Translations under genes and position numbers: made by a program
NCBI RefSeq assembly: GCF_003265705.1
Contig: NW_020312968.1
Coordinates: forward strand, 8,781,668-8,845,667
From: Callorhinus ursinus
Lineage: Eukaryota; Chordata; Mammalia; Carnivora; Otariidae
Direction: 5' to 3'
DNA: 64,000 nt
The notes under the pieces: generated by a model
What the model saw: the letters and a program-made list of their open reading frames with translations, nothing else
Databases searched by the model: none
Told to the model about the DNA's origin: nothing
Shown: one piece after another, positions 1 through 12,539 of the stretch
Numbering within the stretch: position 1 is the stretch's first letter
Layout: every line of letters starts with the position of its first letter

Positions 1-60
1 TCCCTCTCGCCCCTCCCTCTCGCCCCTCCCTCTCGCCCCTCCCTCTCTAAAAAAAAAAAA
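1..60. repeat. 13-bp tandem repeat followed by poly-A
   Basis: The unit tccctctcgcccc is repeated about 3.6 times (1-48), then A12. It looks like the expanded CT-rich tail of a SINEC whose body lies beyond the left edge. Confidence 0.85.
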
Positions 61-1022
61 CTTTAAAACAAAAAAAGATCTACTCTTTTAGCAGCTTTCA
101 AATACACAGCACACCATTATTTTTTTTTTTAATTTTTTTATTGTTATGTTAATCACCATATATTACATCATTAGTTTTTGATGCAGTGTTCCATGATTCA
201 TTGTTTGTTCATAACACCCAGTGCACCATGCAAAACGTGCCCTCCTCAATACCCATCACCAGGCTAACCCATCCCCCCACCCCCCTACCCTCTAGAACCC
301 TCAGTTTTTCAGAGTCCATCATCTCTCATGGTTCGTCTCCCCCTCTGACATACTCCCCTTTTCTTCCTCTCCTGTTATCTTCTTCTTTTCCTTTTTTCTT
401 AAAATATGTTGCGTTATTTGTTTCAGAAGTACAGATCACACAGCACACCATTATTAACTATAGTCACCATGCTATACATTATATTCCCAGTACTTACGTA
501 TTCTATAACTGGAAGTTTGTACCTTCTGGCCCCCTCCACCCATTTTGTCCACACCCCAGCCCCTGCTTATTAGGTGTAATTCTATGTTATTCTAGCAATT
601 GCCTTAGGGCTTTTAGACTATGATGATTTACTGTTTTATCCTGTCTTCAAATAATATTATACCACTTCTGAATATATAATATTATTAAAACCTTAAAATA
701 ATACACTTCCATTTCTCACTTTCCGATCTTCATGCTATTGTCCTACATTTTACTTTTCTACATATGTTGTAAACCCAACACTACATTATTACTTTTATTT
801 AAATGGTAATAATCTTTTAAAGATATTTAGATAATGTTAAAATTTATATATTTTATATATTTAGAATTTATATAATTTATATATCTTCCCAGGTAGTTAC
901 TACTTCATTCTTTTTTTTCACTCATGTTTTTTATTCCTTTCATAGATCTAGATTTCTGTCTGAAGTTTTTTTTTCTGCTAGAAGGACTTCTGTTAACATT
1001 TACTATAGTATTGGTCTTTATT

Positions 1023-1135
1023 GGGCTGCCTGGCTGGCTCAGTCAGAAGGGCATGGGACTCTTGATCTTGGGGTTGTGAGTTCAAGCTCCACATTGAGTG
1101 TAGAGATTGCTAAAATAAATAAACTTTATTAAAAT
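1023..1135 (+). mobile_element. SINEC (older type)
   Basis: tRNA-derived head (gcctggctggctcagtcaga) and A-rich end. It lacks the CT-rich segment of younger copies. Confidence 0.75.
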
Positions 1136-1288
1136 TAAAGGTGTCTTTGTCTTTGTTTTAGAAAGAGATTTTTGTTGTGTATAGAATCCTAGATTGAGTT
1201 TTTTCTTTCAGTGCTGTATATGTGCTGTTCCACAGACCTCTCATTTACAGTCTATCCATTGAGGAATCTGCTATTAATCTTACCTTTG

Positions 1289-1455
1289 GGTTTTGTTTTG
1301 TTTTGTTTTGTTTTGTCAGAGAGCGACAGCACAAGCAGTGGGGGAGCTCCCTGCTGAGCAAGGATCCTGATGCGGGACTTGATCCCATGCCCCTGGGATC
1401 ATGACCTGAGTCAAAGGCAGACTCTTAACTGACTGAGCCACCCAGGCGTCCCAGC
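1289..1455 (-). mobile_element. SINEC with target-site duplication
   Basis: Minus-strand SINEC with T-rich start and head complement 'gagccacccaggcgtccc' at its right end. It is flanked by the 10-bp direct repeat cttacctttg (1279-1288 and 1456-1465). Confidence 0.85.
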
Positions 1456-1660
1456 CTTACCTTTGTTCTTACTTAATATCTTATCCTGTGGCTGCTTTTA
1501 AGGTTTTCTCCTTCTTACTGGTTTTTAGCAATTTCCTTATGATACTCTTTGGTATAGTTTTCTTATGTTTCTTGTGTTTGGGTTTCATTAGACTACTTGG
1601 TTCTGTGGGTTTAATATATACTCTTCATAAAATGAGGAAATCCTTAGTTTTTAAATAGTA

Positions 1661-2224
1661 ACAAATATTTCGTAGTAAGAAATATTTCCACACTCCTCCA
1701 TGAAATAGAGTTCTGTATTTTATGGCAATAAGTATCAATAACCTGAAAATATGCCAGCAATTCAGATAATGTTTTATATGTTACTTAACATTTTTGGCTC
1801 ATGCATATTTTAGTATCTTCAAAGCTGTAAATAATTTCAATCTAGGGTATATGGCTTCTTAGTCCATTTTATGAATAGATTAGCTCATATGAGGTTTTTT
1901 AATTGCATGCTCCAGTGTACAGTATTAGTTTAATAAAATAAGCCCATGTGCAACTGATAATTTGGGGTAGGAAGCAAAAGTTTTCCTATTGATTTTATTT
2001 AATAGTTGCAAAATATCAAGATCATTATATTTTCTATTTTATAATAGCAGTAACACCAAAATTGATACCTAGAAATACACTTGATAAGACCTATGCAGCA
2101 CTTTTGTGAAGAAAACTAAATCTCTGTGGAATGTAGGAAGTGTGATTAAATAGAGACCTATCTTACCCTTGGATGAGAAGATCTGATATTGTGTAAATGT
2201 CGGTTACTTAATTTGTAAACTAAT
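1661..2224. other. Intergenic stretch, nothing recognised
   Basis: AT-rich unique-looking DNA between two L1 fragments. I see no ORF, RNA gene or repeat that I can name. Confidence 0.5.
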
Positions 2225-2945
2225 ACAATAACAAACGAAATCCCAATAGACTTGTTTTTCAGAATGCCAAAATGATTCTAAAGTTCACCTGGAAATATAA
2301 AGCATAGGGAAACACAGTAATTCTGAGCAATAAGAAAAGTGGACTAGTTACTTCCACAAGGTAAAAATATGTACTATGAATAAAGAGTAATTAAGACCAT
2401 GTGGAAATAGACTTGTTACATGTGGGAGCTTGTTTCTTCATTCTTATGTCGAAATCAATTACAGGCAAAGATTTAAATGTAAAAAAAAAAAAAAAACTAT
2501 GAAAAGAGTGAAGAAAACATGAGTAAATTATTCATATCATCTAAGAGTGGGAAGAGCCTTTCTGAAAATGCTATAAAGCACAAAATGAAAAATCTGATTA
2601 AAGTAAAATTAAAAAAAAAATACAGAACAGCAATTCTTACCTAGAACAACAACAATAACAACAACAACAAAACCACACTATAAACAGTCAAGAAATAGAT
2701 TAGGGAAAAATATTTGCAACTTATATCATGGGTAAATGGCTAGTTTAATTATTTCATTTTATGAAATATATGTGTTCATATATATAGATATGAAATATAT
2801 TTATAAAAACCAATATGAAAAAGTCCATAATAGAAAGTAATGGGCACAGAAGGAAAAGAGACAATTCAAAGAAGAAATACAAATGATTGAGAAACAGCAA
2901 GGCTCAACTTCACTAATAAAAATTTCAAATTAGGCAAGAAAAGAT
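2225..2945 (+). mobile_element. Degenerate L1 ORF2 fragment
   Basis: Plus-strand text follows L1 ORF2 (the block around 2260-2340 resembles the 'LKFTWN' region, and 2800-2940 the later part), with many indels. It contains an A-rich (AAC)n stretch at about 2647-2672. Confidence 0.65.
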
Positions 2946-4615
2946 ATTTTGACTTTTTCAGATTTATGGAAGTGACAGGTTTGCAGTATCGAATACATGG
3001 TTGCATATTAACTATGCTACGGCTAGACTACCAGAGATCAAACAGTAAAGTGGCTTAAGAAAGATGCTCATTTCTCTTCTATTTAACACTCCCTCTGTGA
3101 ATGGTCCAGATCAGTTGGGAAGGCTTTGCCAGTGGGGCCCTTGGCCTGGGCCCGGGGACTTGGCCTCCTTCGTGGGCTCTGAGCTCTGTGTCAGGTAGTC
3201 TGGGAATGGTCTCCCTCCTCTGAGGGCTTTTGAGACTTGTTCAGTGCCAACGGGCCCTTCCAGGTCATGTCCTGTCTTGCCTCTGGTCAGTTGGCCACAC
3301 TGTGCTCTCCCGGGCTGGTCTTAAGTCCTACCTAACAGGGACAGACGTTCCTTGTGAGGACGGGGCAGCTCTTCACACTTGGCACATGGGCCCCTCGCTT
3401 AGGCTTCTCTCTCCGGCTGGGACGTGGCGGGCAGGGCGTCCTCAACAGAGAAAGAGCCCGCGGTCTGCCCTTGCGGGCACGGTGGCCTAAAGAGCTCAAG
3501 CAAAGGCCCCGCGGGGAAAGTCTGTTGTTTTAATTTATGCTATAAAATTCTGAGTGGTAACTTTAACATGACTGGAATATGAATTATAGTTCACATTTTC
3601 CTGCGTACTCTGGCTAAGACGTGCATTTGTCCTCATCACCCATAAAGCACAGTAACAGTGTTAAAGTCACTGGTAGTCACTGAGTGATGTACTCTCAGGA
3701 GTAATGATGGACTAGCATTAAAAAAAAGCGTACTAGGGGACTGCAGAAGCAAGATAACCTGTATTGTTTCAGTACAAACCAATTCCCAAGAGCTCCGGTA
3801 TTTCAAGTAGTAACACTGTTGCTGCTACTTTTTCCAGGTGGGACATGCTATTAGCCAAGGAAGGGTGCATTTGACAATAAAGATGATTTTTGGACTTCAA
3901 CAGGAAAATAGGGTGCACTTACTGAACAATAAACAAGCATTTAAATACTTCTCATTATTCTAAATCTTCATCATAAGTCACTCTATCTTACATGGGTTGA
4001 TGAATTTTGTAATACACATTTTAAAATTTAACTATCTGTAATCAGGAAGAAGTGAAGTGGTGTTTTCTTTTTTGAAAGACTAAGAATAACATCAAAGTTT
4101 GGCAATGATTGCGTCTATGTGTTGGCTTCATAAGAAATTTTGTTTATCATACGTTCTATGATGGCACACTAAGTTGGGGAAAAAAAAAAAAAACAAACTT
4201 GACCATGCTCACATAGCTACTAAAGTAGTGGAAACAAATTCTTTTTGAGTCCAAAGCCCATACTGATTGGTTGTTGTTATTGAGATAAAACCTTTAAAAA
4301 ATAAGTAGTGTAAGTTATATAATTCAAGAGATACAAACAGGCATATGATGAAAAATAAATCTTTCCAAACCTGTTGCTTTCCCCAGAGGTAACCACTGTT
4401 TCTTTGTATCCTTCAAGAGCTGGAAAATGAAGCTGGGTGTGGGGGTGTGGGTGTGTGTGTGTCTTTGTAAATGCAGTGGTAAGTTCTCTCCCCAGGATCT
4501 CACTGTTTTCCTTACTGCAGCCTGGAGATCTGATCCTATCAGTACACAAAGAGTAGCCTCTTTCTTTTTAACAACTGTACAATATTCTTTTAAATGGTTG
4601 TTTGTATCCTAATTA
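2946..4615. other. Intergenic stretch with a GC-rich block
   Basis: The part at 3100-3520 is distinctly GC-rich. It begins with a pattern (actaccagagatcaaacagt aaagtggcttaag) reminiscent of an old mammalian LTR or DNA repeat, family not identified. An 86-codon open frame there (3230-3490) has no recognisable domain and is probably chance in GC-rich DNA. The rest is AT-rich and unremarkable. Confidence 0.45.
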
Positions 4616-4785
4616 TTATTTTTAATTAATTATTAATTTATTAATATTATATATTTATATTTATATAATTATATAATTTATATACTATATAACATATATA
4701 AATTATATAGTTTATATAATTTATATAATATAAAATAATAATAAATTAATAATTAATACTAATAATTATTAATAATTAACCTGTT
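4616..4785. repeat. AT-rich low-complexity tract
   Basis: About 170 bp of almost pure A/T with partly palindromic runs of the (ttatata)n and (attaat)n type. Confidence 0.9.
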
Positions 4786-6245
4786 CTCCATCAATTGCTA
4801 TTTCAAACAACATTGAGCTTCATACCCTCACACATGCTTAGAAATACAAGGGCAGAATAGGTAGGCTATGTTCCAGTGGGTGGACTCGCTGCGTCGGAAG
4901 GGATCTTCTTACTTGGAATAGATTTTGCTAAATTGCTCACCACTGAAGCCAGTACCAGATGGGCCCTGTCACCAACAGCGCATGCGCGTCTTACCCCCTA
5001 GGCTTGCCTGCTTCTCGAGTTTCGCCCTTCCCTGTACCCCTCAGCACACCCCTGCCTCCGAGTCCCAGCTCCAGTGTTGCACTAGACTGGTGAGTGTGGA
5101 CAAGTCCATCTAATGGCTCTGAATCACTTACTTCAATGGAGATAATATTCATTTTCTACAGTCTATGTCCAGATTCAAGGAGATATGTGAAAGACCAAAC
5201 ATGACACAAATGGGAAGTAGAATCAATATTTTCATGTGTTCTCTGTATAAATAGCTCTTGTGCTTTCCCTCTACTTCTCTACTTCTGTTCTTAGCGCAGC
5301 AACTGTTCAGGTTTTATTATGCATCTACCTGCTTTCTCTATCTTTCTGGTGTGCCCTTGTTTCCTTCCCCTGAAACTGATGGTCAAATGAATCATCCTGG
5401 ATTTAAGTTCTGGTTGTGTTACTTTCCTGCTGTAACAACAACAACAAAAAGAACGTAACTAAGAAAATTCTGTGCCTTATTCTGTGTTATCTAGCCCCAC
5501 CCTACCTTTATAAGCGATCTTCCACCACTTCCATTGGCCACTGTTAAATGTAAAATTCCTTTCAAATGTTCCTGCCTGGGCCCAGTGATACCATGTGTAT
5601 TAATTATCAGCTCAGTCAATTGGCCTAATCAGGGTGTACTTGAACGTTCTAACAGAAAGCCCACCCCAGAGAGGCTATCAAAAGTGCATCTACTATCTGT
5701 TGATTAAAACCAGACAGATGCTTTGTTAATTAGCACAGAGTGTCAGAATTGGGTTTATATTAAATTGATAGCTTGTAATTAACATGATGAATGTTAGAAA
5801 TGGGCTCTCACTGAGAAATGAAAGGTACTCAAGATACATATTAATAGCTTAGCTAAAATGCTCAGATACTCCCTATTATTTAATGAACTGGGTTTAAGAA
5901 TCCAGCAAGTTGTAGATGCTTTACTCTTAGAGATGGTTCCCAAAGCTTGGGTCCCTAACAAACTATTGATTGGAAATTGGTCTAAGGATTTCTGGTTGTT
6001 TGTCCATTAAAGGAATATTCTCACATATGGTATAACTGAACCTTTCATGCCAAGAATGATCAAATGACCCAAAGTGGTAAAAGCTAGATAGAACTTCACT
6101 ATACTTAGAAAACACAATACATGTGTTTGTTACAAGATGCTTACTTGTAACAAATGCTTAACAAGTATCTATGAAATCACAAAGTAAATCATACCAAATG
6201 TCTATGATTGGCAGAATTACTTCAGACTTAATTTCACTGTACAAA
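4786..6245. other. Intergenic stretch, nothing recognised
   Basis: Mixed-composition DNA. The part at 4800-5100 may be a very old LINE piece, but I cannot support a family. No coding signal was seen. Confidence 0.4.
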
Positions 6246-8483
6246 AGCCCAGAGCCAGATGGCTTCCCAGGGGGAATTCTACCAAACATTTCACGAAGAA
6301 TTAATACCTATTCTGAAACTGTTCCAAAAAATAGAAATGGAAGGAAAACTTCCAAACTCGTTTTATGAGGCCACCATTACCTTGATCCCAAAACCAGACA
6401 AAGACCCCATCAGAAAGAATTACAGACCAATATCCTTGATGAACATGGATGCAAAAATTCTCACCAAAATACTAGCCAGTAGGATCCAACAATACATTAA
6501 AAGGATTAGTCACCACGACCAAGTGGGATTTATCCCTGGGCTGCAAGGTTGGGTCAACATCCACAAATCAATCAATGTGATACAATACATTAACAAAAGA
6601 AAGAACAAGAATCATATGATCCTCTCAATAGATGTAGAAAAAGCATTTGACAAAGTACAGCATCCTTTCTTGATCAAAACTCTTCAGAGTATAGGGATAT
6701 CATAAAAGCCATCTATGAAAAACCCACAGAGAATTCTCAATGGGGAAAAACTGAGAGCTTTCCCCCTAAGGGCAGGAACACGGCAGGGATGTCCACTATC
6801 ACCATGGCTATTAAATAAACATAGTATTTGAAGTCCTAGCCACAGCAATCAGACAACAAAAAGAAATCAAAGGCATCCAAATCGGCAAAGAGGAAGTCAA
6901 ACTCTTTGCAGATGATATGATACTGTATGTGGAAAACCCAAAAGACTCCACCCCAAAACTGCTAGAACTCATACAGGAATTCAGTAAAGTGGCAGGATAT
7001 AAAATCAATGCACAGAAATCAGTGGCATTCCTATACACCAACAACAAGACAGAAGAGAGACAAATCAAGGAGTCTATCCCATTTACAATTGCACCCAAAA
7101 CCATAAGATACCTAGGAATCAATCTAACCAAAGAGGCAAAGGATCTGTACTCAGAAAACTATAAAATACTCATGAAAGAAATTGAGGAAGACACAAAGAG
7201 TTGGAAAAACGTTCCATGCTCATGGATTGGAAGAACAAATATTGTGAAAATGTCAATGCTACCTGGAGCAATCTACACATTCAATGCAATCCCCCTCAAA
7301 ATACCATCAACTTTTTTCAATGAAATGGAACAAATAAACCTAAAATTTGTATGGAACCAGAAAAGACCCTGAATAGCCAGAGGAATGTTGAAAAAGCAAA
7401 GCAAAGCTGGCGGCATCACAATTCCGGACTTCCAGCTCTATTACAAAGCTGTCATCATCAAGACAGTATGGTACTGGCACAAAAACAGACACATAGATCA
7501 ATGGAACAGAATCGAGAGCCCAGAAATGGACCCTCAACTCTATGGTCAACTCATCTTCGACAGAGCAGGAAAGAATGTCCAATGGAAAAAAGATAGTCTC
7601 TTCAACAAATGGTGTTGGGAAAATTGGACAGCCACATGCAGAAAAATGAAACTGGACCGTTTCCTTACACCACACACAAAAATAGACTCCAAATGGTTGA
7701 AAGACCTAAATGTGAGACAGGAGTCCATCAAAATCCTAAAGGAGAACACAGGCAGCAACCTCTTCGACCTCAGCCGCAGCAACTTCCTCCTGGAAACATC
7801 GCCAAAGGCAAGGGAAGCAAGGACAAAAATGAACTATTGGGACCTCATCAAGATAAAAAGCTTTTGCACAGCAAAAGAAACAGTCAACGAAACCAAAACA
7901 CAACCGACAGAATGGGAGAAGATATGTGCAAATGACATAGCAGATAAAGGGCCAGTATCCAAAATCTATAAAGAACTTCTTAAATTCAACACCCAAAGAA
8001 CAAATGATCCAATCAAGAAATGGGCAGAAGACATGAACAGACATTTTTCCAAAGAAGACATCCACATGGCCAACAGACACATGAAAAAGTGCTCAACATC
8101 GCTCGGCATCAGGGAAATCCAAATCAAAACCTCAGTGAGATACCACCTCACACCAGTCAGAATGGCTAAAATTAACAAGTCAGGAAATGACAGATGTTGG
8201 TGGGAATGCAGAGAAAGGGGAACCCTCCTACACTGTTGGTGGGAATGCAAGCTGGTGCAGCCACTCTGGAAAACAGTGTGGAGGTTCCTCAAAAAGTTGA
8301 AAATAGAGATACCATACAACCCAGCAATTGCACTCCTGGATATTTACCCCAAAGATACAAATGTAGGGATCCGAAGGGGTACGTGCACCCCAATGTTTAT
8401 AGCAGCAATGTCCACAATAGCCAAACTGTGGAAAGAGCCAAGACGTCCATCAACTGATGACTGGATAAAGAAGAGGTGGTGTG

Positions 8484-8486
<3 letters not shown>

Positions 8487-8533
<47 letters not shown>
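8487..8533. repeat. (CA)n microsatellite at the end of L1 ORF2
   Basis: About 23 AC repeats occur where L1 normally has a short 'tatatacaca'-like stretch before 'atatggaatat'. Confidence 0.93.
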
Positions 8534-8535
<2 letters not shown>

Positions 8536-8672
8536 ATGGAATATCATGCAGCCATCAAAAAGAATGAGATCTTGCCATTTGCAGTGACGTGGATGGAACT
8601 GGAGGGTGTTATGCTGAGCAAAATAAGTCAGAGAAAGACATGTATCATATGACCTCACTGATAGGAGGAATT

Positions 8673-8861
8673 TTTTTTTAAAGATCTTATTTATTTATTC
8701 ATGAGAGACAGAGGGGGAGAGAGAGGGAGAGAGAGAGAAGCAGAGGGAGAAGCAGGCTCCCAAGGAGCAGGGAGCCCGATGCGGGACTTGATCCCAGGAC
8801 CCTGGGATCATGACCTGAGCCGAAGGCAGATGCTTAACCATCTGAGCCACCCAGGCGCCCA
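8673..8861 (-). mobile_element. SINEC inserted in L1 3' end
   Basis: Minus-strand full-length SINEC. It splits the L1 3' UTR and is flanked by near-identical 12-mers ataggaggaatt (8661-8672) and atatgaggaatt (8862-8873). Confidence 0.9.
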
Positions 8862-9660
8862 ATATGAGGAATTCTTAATCTCAGGAAACAAACGGAGGGT
8901 TGCTGGAGTGGTGGGGGGTGGGGGGGGGGGGGGGCTGGGTGACAGACACTGGGGAGGGTATGCGCTATGGTAAGTGCTGTGAATTGTGCAAGACTGTTGA
9001 ATCACAGATCTGTACCTCTGAAACAAATAATACATTTAAAAAAAAAAAAAAAAAATAGCAGAAAGGGAAGAATGGAGGGGGGGAAATTGGAGGGGGAGAC
9101 GAACCATAAGAGACGATGGACTCTGAAAAACAAACTGAGGGTTCTAGAGGGGAGGGCGATGGGAGGATGGGTTAGCCTGGTGATGGGTATTAAAGGGGGC
9201 GTGTATTGCATGGAGCACTGGGTGTTACACACAATGAATCATGGAACACTACATCAAAAACTAGTGATGTATGGTGATTAACATAACAAAAAATTTTAAA
9301 AAGACTTACTTTCATTGTATCCTGTAAACAGGTTGTGGGGGAATACAGTAGCTAACTCTCATCCATGATAAACTAAGGTTTTTACAATCAAAATTCCTAA
9401 GAGTTATATGTGACAGAATTGTCTTGGATCAGCTGGAAATAACATTTTTAATGACATGAATATCTTTCCACATCTCTAACAGCCTAGGATAGCTCGCCTG
9501 CCTGTTCTGTTTGCCTCTGTGGAAGGCCCTCCATGAATACCCAGATTCTGGATCTTCATGAAGCCTTCCCGTTTCTCAGATCCCATACCCTCTCAATTCC
9601 AGTGGTGTTCAATCTGCATGCCATTTACTGAGCTTCAAAATATCTTCATGGTACATTTTA

Positions 9661-9856
9661 TTTTTTTTATTTTTAAAGATGTATCCATTTATTTTTGAGA
9701 GCAGGTGTGAGTGGAAGGAGGAGCAGAGGCAGAGAAGGGGACTCCCCAGGGAGCACAGACCAGATACAGGGCTTGATCTCAGGTCCCTGAGACCACAACC
9801 TGAGCTGAAATCACGAGTCAGACGCCCAACCAACTGAGCCACCCAGGCACACCTGG
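9661..9856 (-). mobile_element. SINEC
   Basis: Older, diverged minus-strand SINEC. Flanking 11-mers ggtacatttta (9650-9660) and ggtacaattta (9857-9867) differ at one base. Confidence 0.82.
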
Positions 9857-9889
9857 GGTACAATTTAAAGCATCTTTATAGATTAAGTT

Positions 9890-12530
9890 TCTTTTACTTT
9901 TATTTATTTATATTTATTTTTATTTAATATTTTTTGCCTTTTGCCCTCCTTCACCCCTTTCTCCTATCCCCAACCCCCCGCCTTTAGCTACTACCAATCC
10001 ATTCTCTGTATCCATGAGGCTGGTTTTTGGTTTGTTTAGATTCCACATGTGTATTTGTCTTTCTTGGTCTTATTTCACTTAGCATAGTGTCCTCAAGTTC
10101 CATTCACGTTGCTGTAAATGGCAAGATTGCCTTCTTTTTAAAGGCTGAATAATATTCATTTGTGTATATATATAATTTGTCCATTTATCTATTGATGGAC
10201 ACTTAGGTTGTTTTAATATCCTGGCTATTGCAAATAATGCTGCAATGAACATAGGACTACAGACATCTTTTCGAGTGTTTTCATTTTCTTTGCATAAATA
10301 CCCAAAAGTGGAATAATATGGTAGTTCTATTTTTATTTTTTTGAGGAACCATTTTACATTCCCACCAACAGTGCACGAGGGTTCTGTTTCCTCCCTATCT
10401 TTCCATCACTTTATTTCTTGTCTTTTTGATACTAGCTATTTTAACAGGTGTGAGGTGATTTCTCATTGGAGTTTTGATTTGCATTTCCCCGATGATTAAT
10501 GATGTTGAGCATATTTTCATGTGTCTGTTGGCCATCTGTATATCGTCTCTGGAAAAATACCTGTTTACAGCTTCAGCCCATGTTTTATTCCAATTGTTTG
10601 TTTTTGGTGTTGAATTGTATGAGCTCTTGTATGTATTTCGGATATTAACCCCTAATCAGATACATGCTTTGTAAATATCTTTTCCCATTCAATAGGTTGC
10701 CTTTTCATTTTATTGATGGTTTGCTATGTAGATTTTTAGTTTGAGGTAGCCCTACTTGATTAGTTTTGCTTTTGTTGCTTTTACTTTTGGTGTCAAATTC
10801 AAAATATCCCCCCCAACACCTATGCCTATGTTGTTGTTGTTGTTGTTGTTGTTGTTGCTTTTGGGGGGGAGGGTTTAATGGTTTTAGGTCTTTCATTCAA
10901 GTCTTTAATCCATGTTGAGTTAATTTTTGTGTATGGTGTAAGAAAGTGGTCTGGTCTTCCCAGCACCATTTATTGAAGAGACCTTCTTTTCTCCATTGTA
11001 TATTCTTGACTCTGTCTTAAATGAATTGACCGTATATGAGTGGGTTTATTTCTGAGGTCTCTATTCTGTTCCATTGATGTGTTTTTATGTCAATGTCATA
11101 CTGTTTTTGATAACTATAGCTTCGTGATATAGTTTGAAATAAGGGAGCATGATACCTTCAACTTTGTTCTTTCTCAAGATTGCTCTGACTACTGAGCATC
11201 TTTTGTGGTTCCATAAAATTTTAGGATTGTTCTAATTTTGTAGAAAATGCCATTGGAATTTTGATAGGGATTGCATTGTTTTGGGTAATAGGGACATTTT
11301 AACAATGTTAATTATTCTAGCACATGAACATGGAATATCTTTCCGTGTGTGTGTACACATGTGTGCTTCAATTTCTTTCATTAATGTCTCATAGTTTTCA
11401 GTCTCTTACCTCCTGGGCTAAATTTATTCTTTTTGGGGCAATTATGAATGGGATTGTTTTCGTACTTTCTCTTTCTGATAGTTCATTATTAATGTATAAA
11501 ATGCAACAGATTTTTGTGTATTGATTTTTATATCCTGCAACTTTACTGACTTTGTTTATTCTCACAGCTTCTGATGCAGTCTTTAGGGTTTTCTGTATAT
11601 AATATCATGTCATATGCAAATGGCTTAACTTCTTCCTTTCCAATTTGTATACCTTTATTCATTTTTCTTGCCTACTTGATCTATTTAGGACTCCCAGTAC
11701 CATATTGAATAAAAGTGGCTAGAGCAGACAATCCCAGTCTTGTTCCTGATTTTACAGGAAAAACTTTCAGATTTTCACCATTGAGTATGATATTAGCTAT
11801 AGGCTGGTCATATACGGCCTGTGTTATATTGAGGTGCATTCCCTCTATACCCACATGGGTTGAGAGTTTTTAATCATAAATGAATGTTGAATTTTGTTAA
11901 ATGCTTTCTCTGAATCTATTTAGATGATCATATGATTTTTATCTTTCATTTTGTTAATGTAGTCTATCACGTCAAGTAATTTGTAGATGTTGAACCATCC
12001 TTTCATCATTGGAATAAGCCCTACTTGGTCTTGGCTCTTGTAAATAATGCTGCTGTCAAATTTCATTTGTTAATATTTTGTTGAGGATTTTTGCATCTAT
12101 GTTCACAGGGATATTGGCTTATAATTTTCTTTTCTTGTGGTGTCCTTGTCTGATATTGGTATCCATGTAATGTTGGCCGCCTATAATGAGTTTGGAAGCC
12201 TTCCCTCCTCTTCCAGTTTTTGGGAGAGTTTGAGAAGGATTGGTATTAATTTTTCCTTGAATGTTTGTTAGAATTCACTGGGGGAGCTGTCTCATCCTGT
12301 GTTAGGTTTTTGATTCCTGATTCAATCTCCTTACTAGTAATCGGTCTGTTCAGATTCTCTGTTTCTTCATAATACAGTCTTGGTAGGTTATATCTTTCTA
12401 GAAACTTAGACATTTCTTTTATGTTGTCCAGTGTTTTCTCATAAATTTGCTCGTACTAGTCCCTTATAGTCCTTTGTGCTTCTGTGGTACCATTTGTAAC
12501 ATCACTTTCATTTCTGATGTTATTTATTTG
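9890..12530 (-). mobile_element. Old L1 3' portion
   Basis: Minus-strand L1 3' end and degenerate ORF2 (reverse transcriptase C-terminal half and Cys region) with many stops. It contains a (GTT)n run at 10829-10858. It abuts another L1 3' end at 12540, so two minus-strand L1s lie head to tail. Confidence 0.78.
10829..10858. repeat. (GTT)n microsatellite
   Basis: About ten GTT units within a minus-strand L1. Confidence 0.9.
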
Positions 12531-12539
12531 ATTTCCTCT

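Larger units (their letters stand above)
116..1660 (-). mobile_element. L1 3' end and degenerate internal sequence
   Basis: A poly-T start at 120 leads into two successive L1 3'-UTR types on the minus strand. One is of the carnivore type also seen at 15190. The other is an older type at about 420-600. Degenerate L1 text with two SINEC insertions follows to about 1660. Confidence 0.7.
6246..9296 (+). mobile_element. 5'-truncated L1 with ORF2 C-terminal two thirds and 3' UTR
   Basis: Plus-strand L1 starting within ORF2 ([15 protein letters not shown] block at 6246). Reverse-transcriptase sequence lies at 6259-6705 and, after a damaged junction at 6705-6830, at 6830-7372. The catalytic FADD motif is intact at about 6903-6915. 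A nonsense TGA occurs at about 7370, and the longest remaining frame (7385-8587) carries the Cys-rich C-terminus. It is followed by a (CA)n run, an inserted SINEC (8673-8861) and a two-part 3' UTR ending in A-rich sequence at about 9296. It cannot encode a working ORF2. Confidence 0.9.

Noticed and set aside
7385..8587. 400-codon open frame as an independent gene
   Set aside because: It is the C-terminal part of L1 ORF2 in a 5'-truncated element, preceded by a nonsense codon and ending in a CA microsatellite.
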